From positions 1 through 64,000 of the forward strand of contig NZ_BMVM01000031.1 in NCBI RefSeq assembly GCF_014650715.1: a stretch of 64,000 nucleotides of DNA, read 5' to 3'. Below are positions 63,319 through 64,000 of the stretch, piece by piece. Made by a program: the position numbers and the translations under genes. Each line of letters starts with the position of its first letter. Positions within the stretch are counted from its first letter, which is position 1. This DNA is from Streptomyces bluensis (GTDB lineage Bacteria > Actinomycetota > Actinomycetes > Streptomycetales > Streptomycetaceae). The notes below the pieces were generated by a model. It ran no database searches. It had not been told where the DNA came from and worked only from the letters and a program-made list of their open reading frames with translations.

Positions 63319-64000
63319 TCAGCCCGTGTACCGGCGGGCGGTCGACCGACGTTGGGGTCCCTCCAGGAGCCGTAGCCGGGACTCGATCTCCCTCGGCAGC
63401 ACGCGTCGTTCGCGCAGTACCCACGGCAGCGCGGCGGCGGCCCCGGCGAAGGCGCGCAGGGAGGCGGAGTCGCGCGGGACCGTACGGGCCAGGTGCACGG
63501 TGCGGCGCAGCGCGGGCACCGCCGGGCGGCGAAGCCAGGTGAACCACAGCGTGTTGCGGATGCCGTGGGCCCGGCGCAGCGTGGCGTCCCTGGCGACGGA
63601 CGGCTAGTGATGGACCGTCAGATTGTCGGCGTACGTCAGCCACCAGCCTGCGGCGGCGAGGTCCGCGGCGAGCAGTTCCTCCTCGCCGCCGAGCCACAGC
63701 CGCGGGTGGAAGCCGCCCGCGGCCCGGAAGGCTTCCGCGCGCAGCACGGTCGCCGCGGCCAGGAAGGAACCGAGAGCCGGCCCGGGCAGCCAGCTCGGCC
63801 CGGGGATGGGTGAGTGGCGCAGTTCCGTGACGATCGGGTCCTCGGTGCCGTCCGGTTCGACGACGATGCGTGCCGTGACGGCGCCGAGCGCCGGGTGCCG
63901 GTCGAGCAGCTCGGCGGCCCCGGTCAGGGCCCCGGCAGCCCACCAGGAGTCGTCGTCGCAGAAGGCCACGTAGGGCGTGTGCACGTGGGGCATGGCCAGG
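63319..64000 (-). pseudogene. Family 2 glycosyltransferase with in-frame stop, cut by window edge
   Basis: The start lies beyond the window. The visible part begins in the catalytic domain: YVAFCDDDSWWAAGAL holds the DxD-like metal site, and LWLGGEEELLAADLAAAGWW is the acceptor-base region. The frame stops at a TAG at 63604-63606 (after NLTVHH), yet the same frame then continues with SVARDATLRRAHGIRNTLWF to a TGA at 63319. This looks like one gene broken by a nonsense change, although a natural end at 63604 cannot be excluded. Confidence 0.7.

Noticed and set aside
62045..63943. 632-codon frame joining the GNAT protein to upstream sequence
   Set aside because: Only the last 268 codons look like a protein; the rest is antisense to the pyruvyltransferase fragment and out-of-frame glycosyltransferase sequence.

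Overview
The window is high-GC DNA with Streptomyces-style start codons (many GTG), strong purine-rich ribosome binding sites and long loop-poor hairpins after genes. From memory, the gene order between about 0.1 and 48.9 kb (hemE, DUF3000 gene, response regulator, RNase D, fadA-fadB, amino acid permease, dxs, xylFGH, rok7B7, ngcEFG, aconitase, murA2) follows the Streptomyces coelicolor core chromosome read backwards. The organism is therefore a Streptomyces or a close relative. After 48.9 kb the order no longer matches that memory, and insertion-sequence remnants and broken genes appear.

Layout. 0.1-4.8 kb: housekeeping genes (hemE, DUF3000 protein, LuxR-type response regulator, RNase D). 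4.9-11.7 kb: a mannoside uptake and hydrolysis cassette (two permeases and a binding lipoprotein, divergent from a GH2 beta-mannosidase coupled to a LacI repressor). 11.8-19.3 kb: fatty-acid beta-oxidation (fadA-fadB), a small NYN-like protein, an APC amino acid permease, and dxs for isoprenoid precursors. 19.6-27.9 kb: sugar uptake and control, with xylFGH, the ROK regulator rok7B7 and the GlcNAc/chitobiose-type transporter ngcEFG. 28.4-36.0 kb: secreted carbohydrate-active enzymes, namely two convergent GH92 alpha-mannosidases and an AA10 lytic polysaccharide monooxygenase with a CBM2 module behind a perfect CebR operator. 36.2-44.3 kb: a RibD/DHFR-like protein, then a multi-domain SpoIIE-type phosphatase translationally coupled to a second XylFGH-like transporter, then an orphan sugar-binding lipoprotein. 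44.4-48.9 kb: aconitase divergent from an HTH-MurA fusion, with strong iron-box-like and palindromic sites between them.

48.9-64 kb is more accessory. It starts with about 1.1 kb without a convincing gene, then a secreted DUF2599-like protein with a disturbed N-terminus. Next comes a zinc-starvation ribosomal cassette (rpsR2, CobW-like, rpmE2, rpmG on one strand; rpmB2, rpsN2 on the other) around a Zur-box-like site. A decayed IS701-family element follows, then a LuxR-type regulator, a short secreted peptide with a repeated DAGWQ motif, and two secreted proteins that share a tachylectin-like domain but carry different cell-wall hydrolase domains. The end holds an IS5-family transposase in two frames, a GNAT acetyltransferase, a pyruvyltransferase fragment and a glycosyltransferase with an in-frame stop.

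How the genes fit together. Several clusters point to one lifestyle theme: breaking down mannose- and GlcNAc-containing glycans and plant polysaccharide, and importing the products. GH92 alpha-mannosidases, the GH2 beta-mannosidase and the NgcEFG transporter together could strip and take up N-glycan or mannan sugars. The least ordinary pieces are the phosphatase-transporter operon, the tachylectin/cell-wall-hydrolase pair with its small secreted peptide, and an 87-bp CTAG-flanked palindromic element that supplies the hemE stop codon and matches the end of the IS701-family element 54 kb away.
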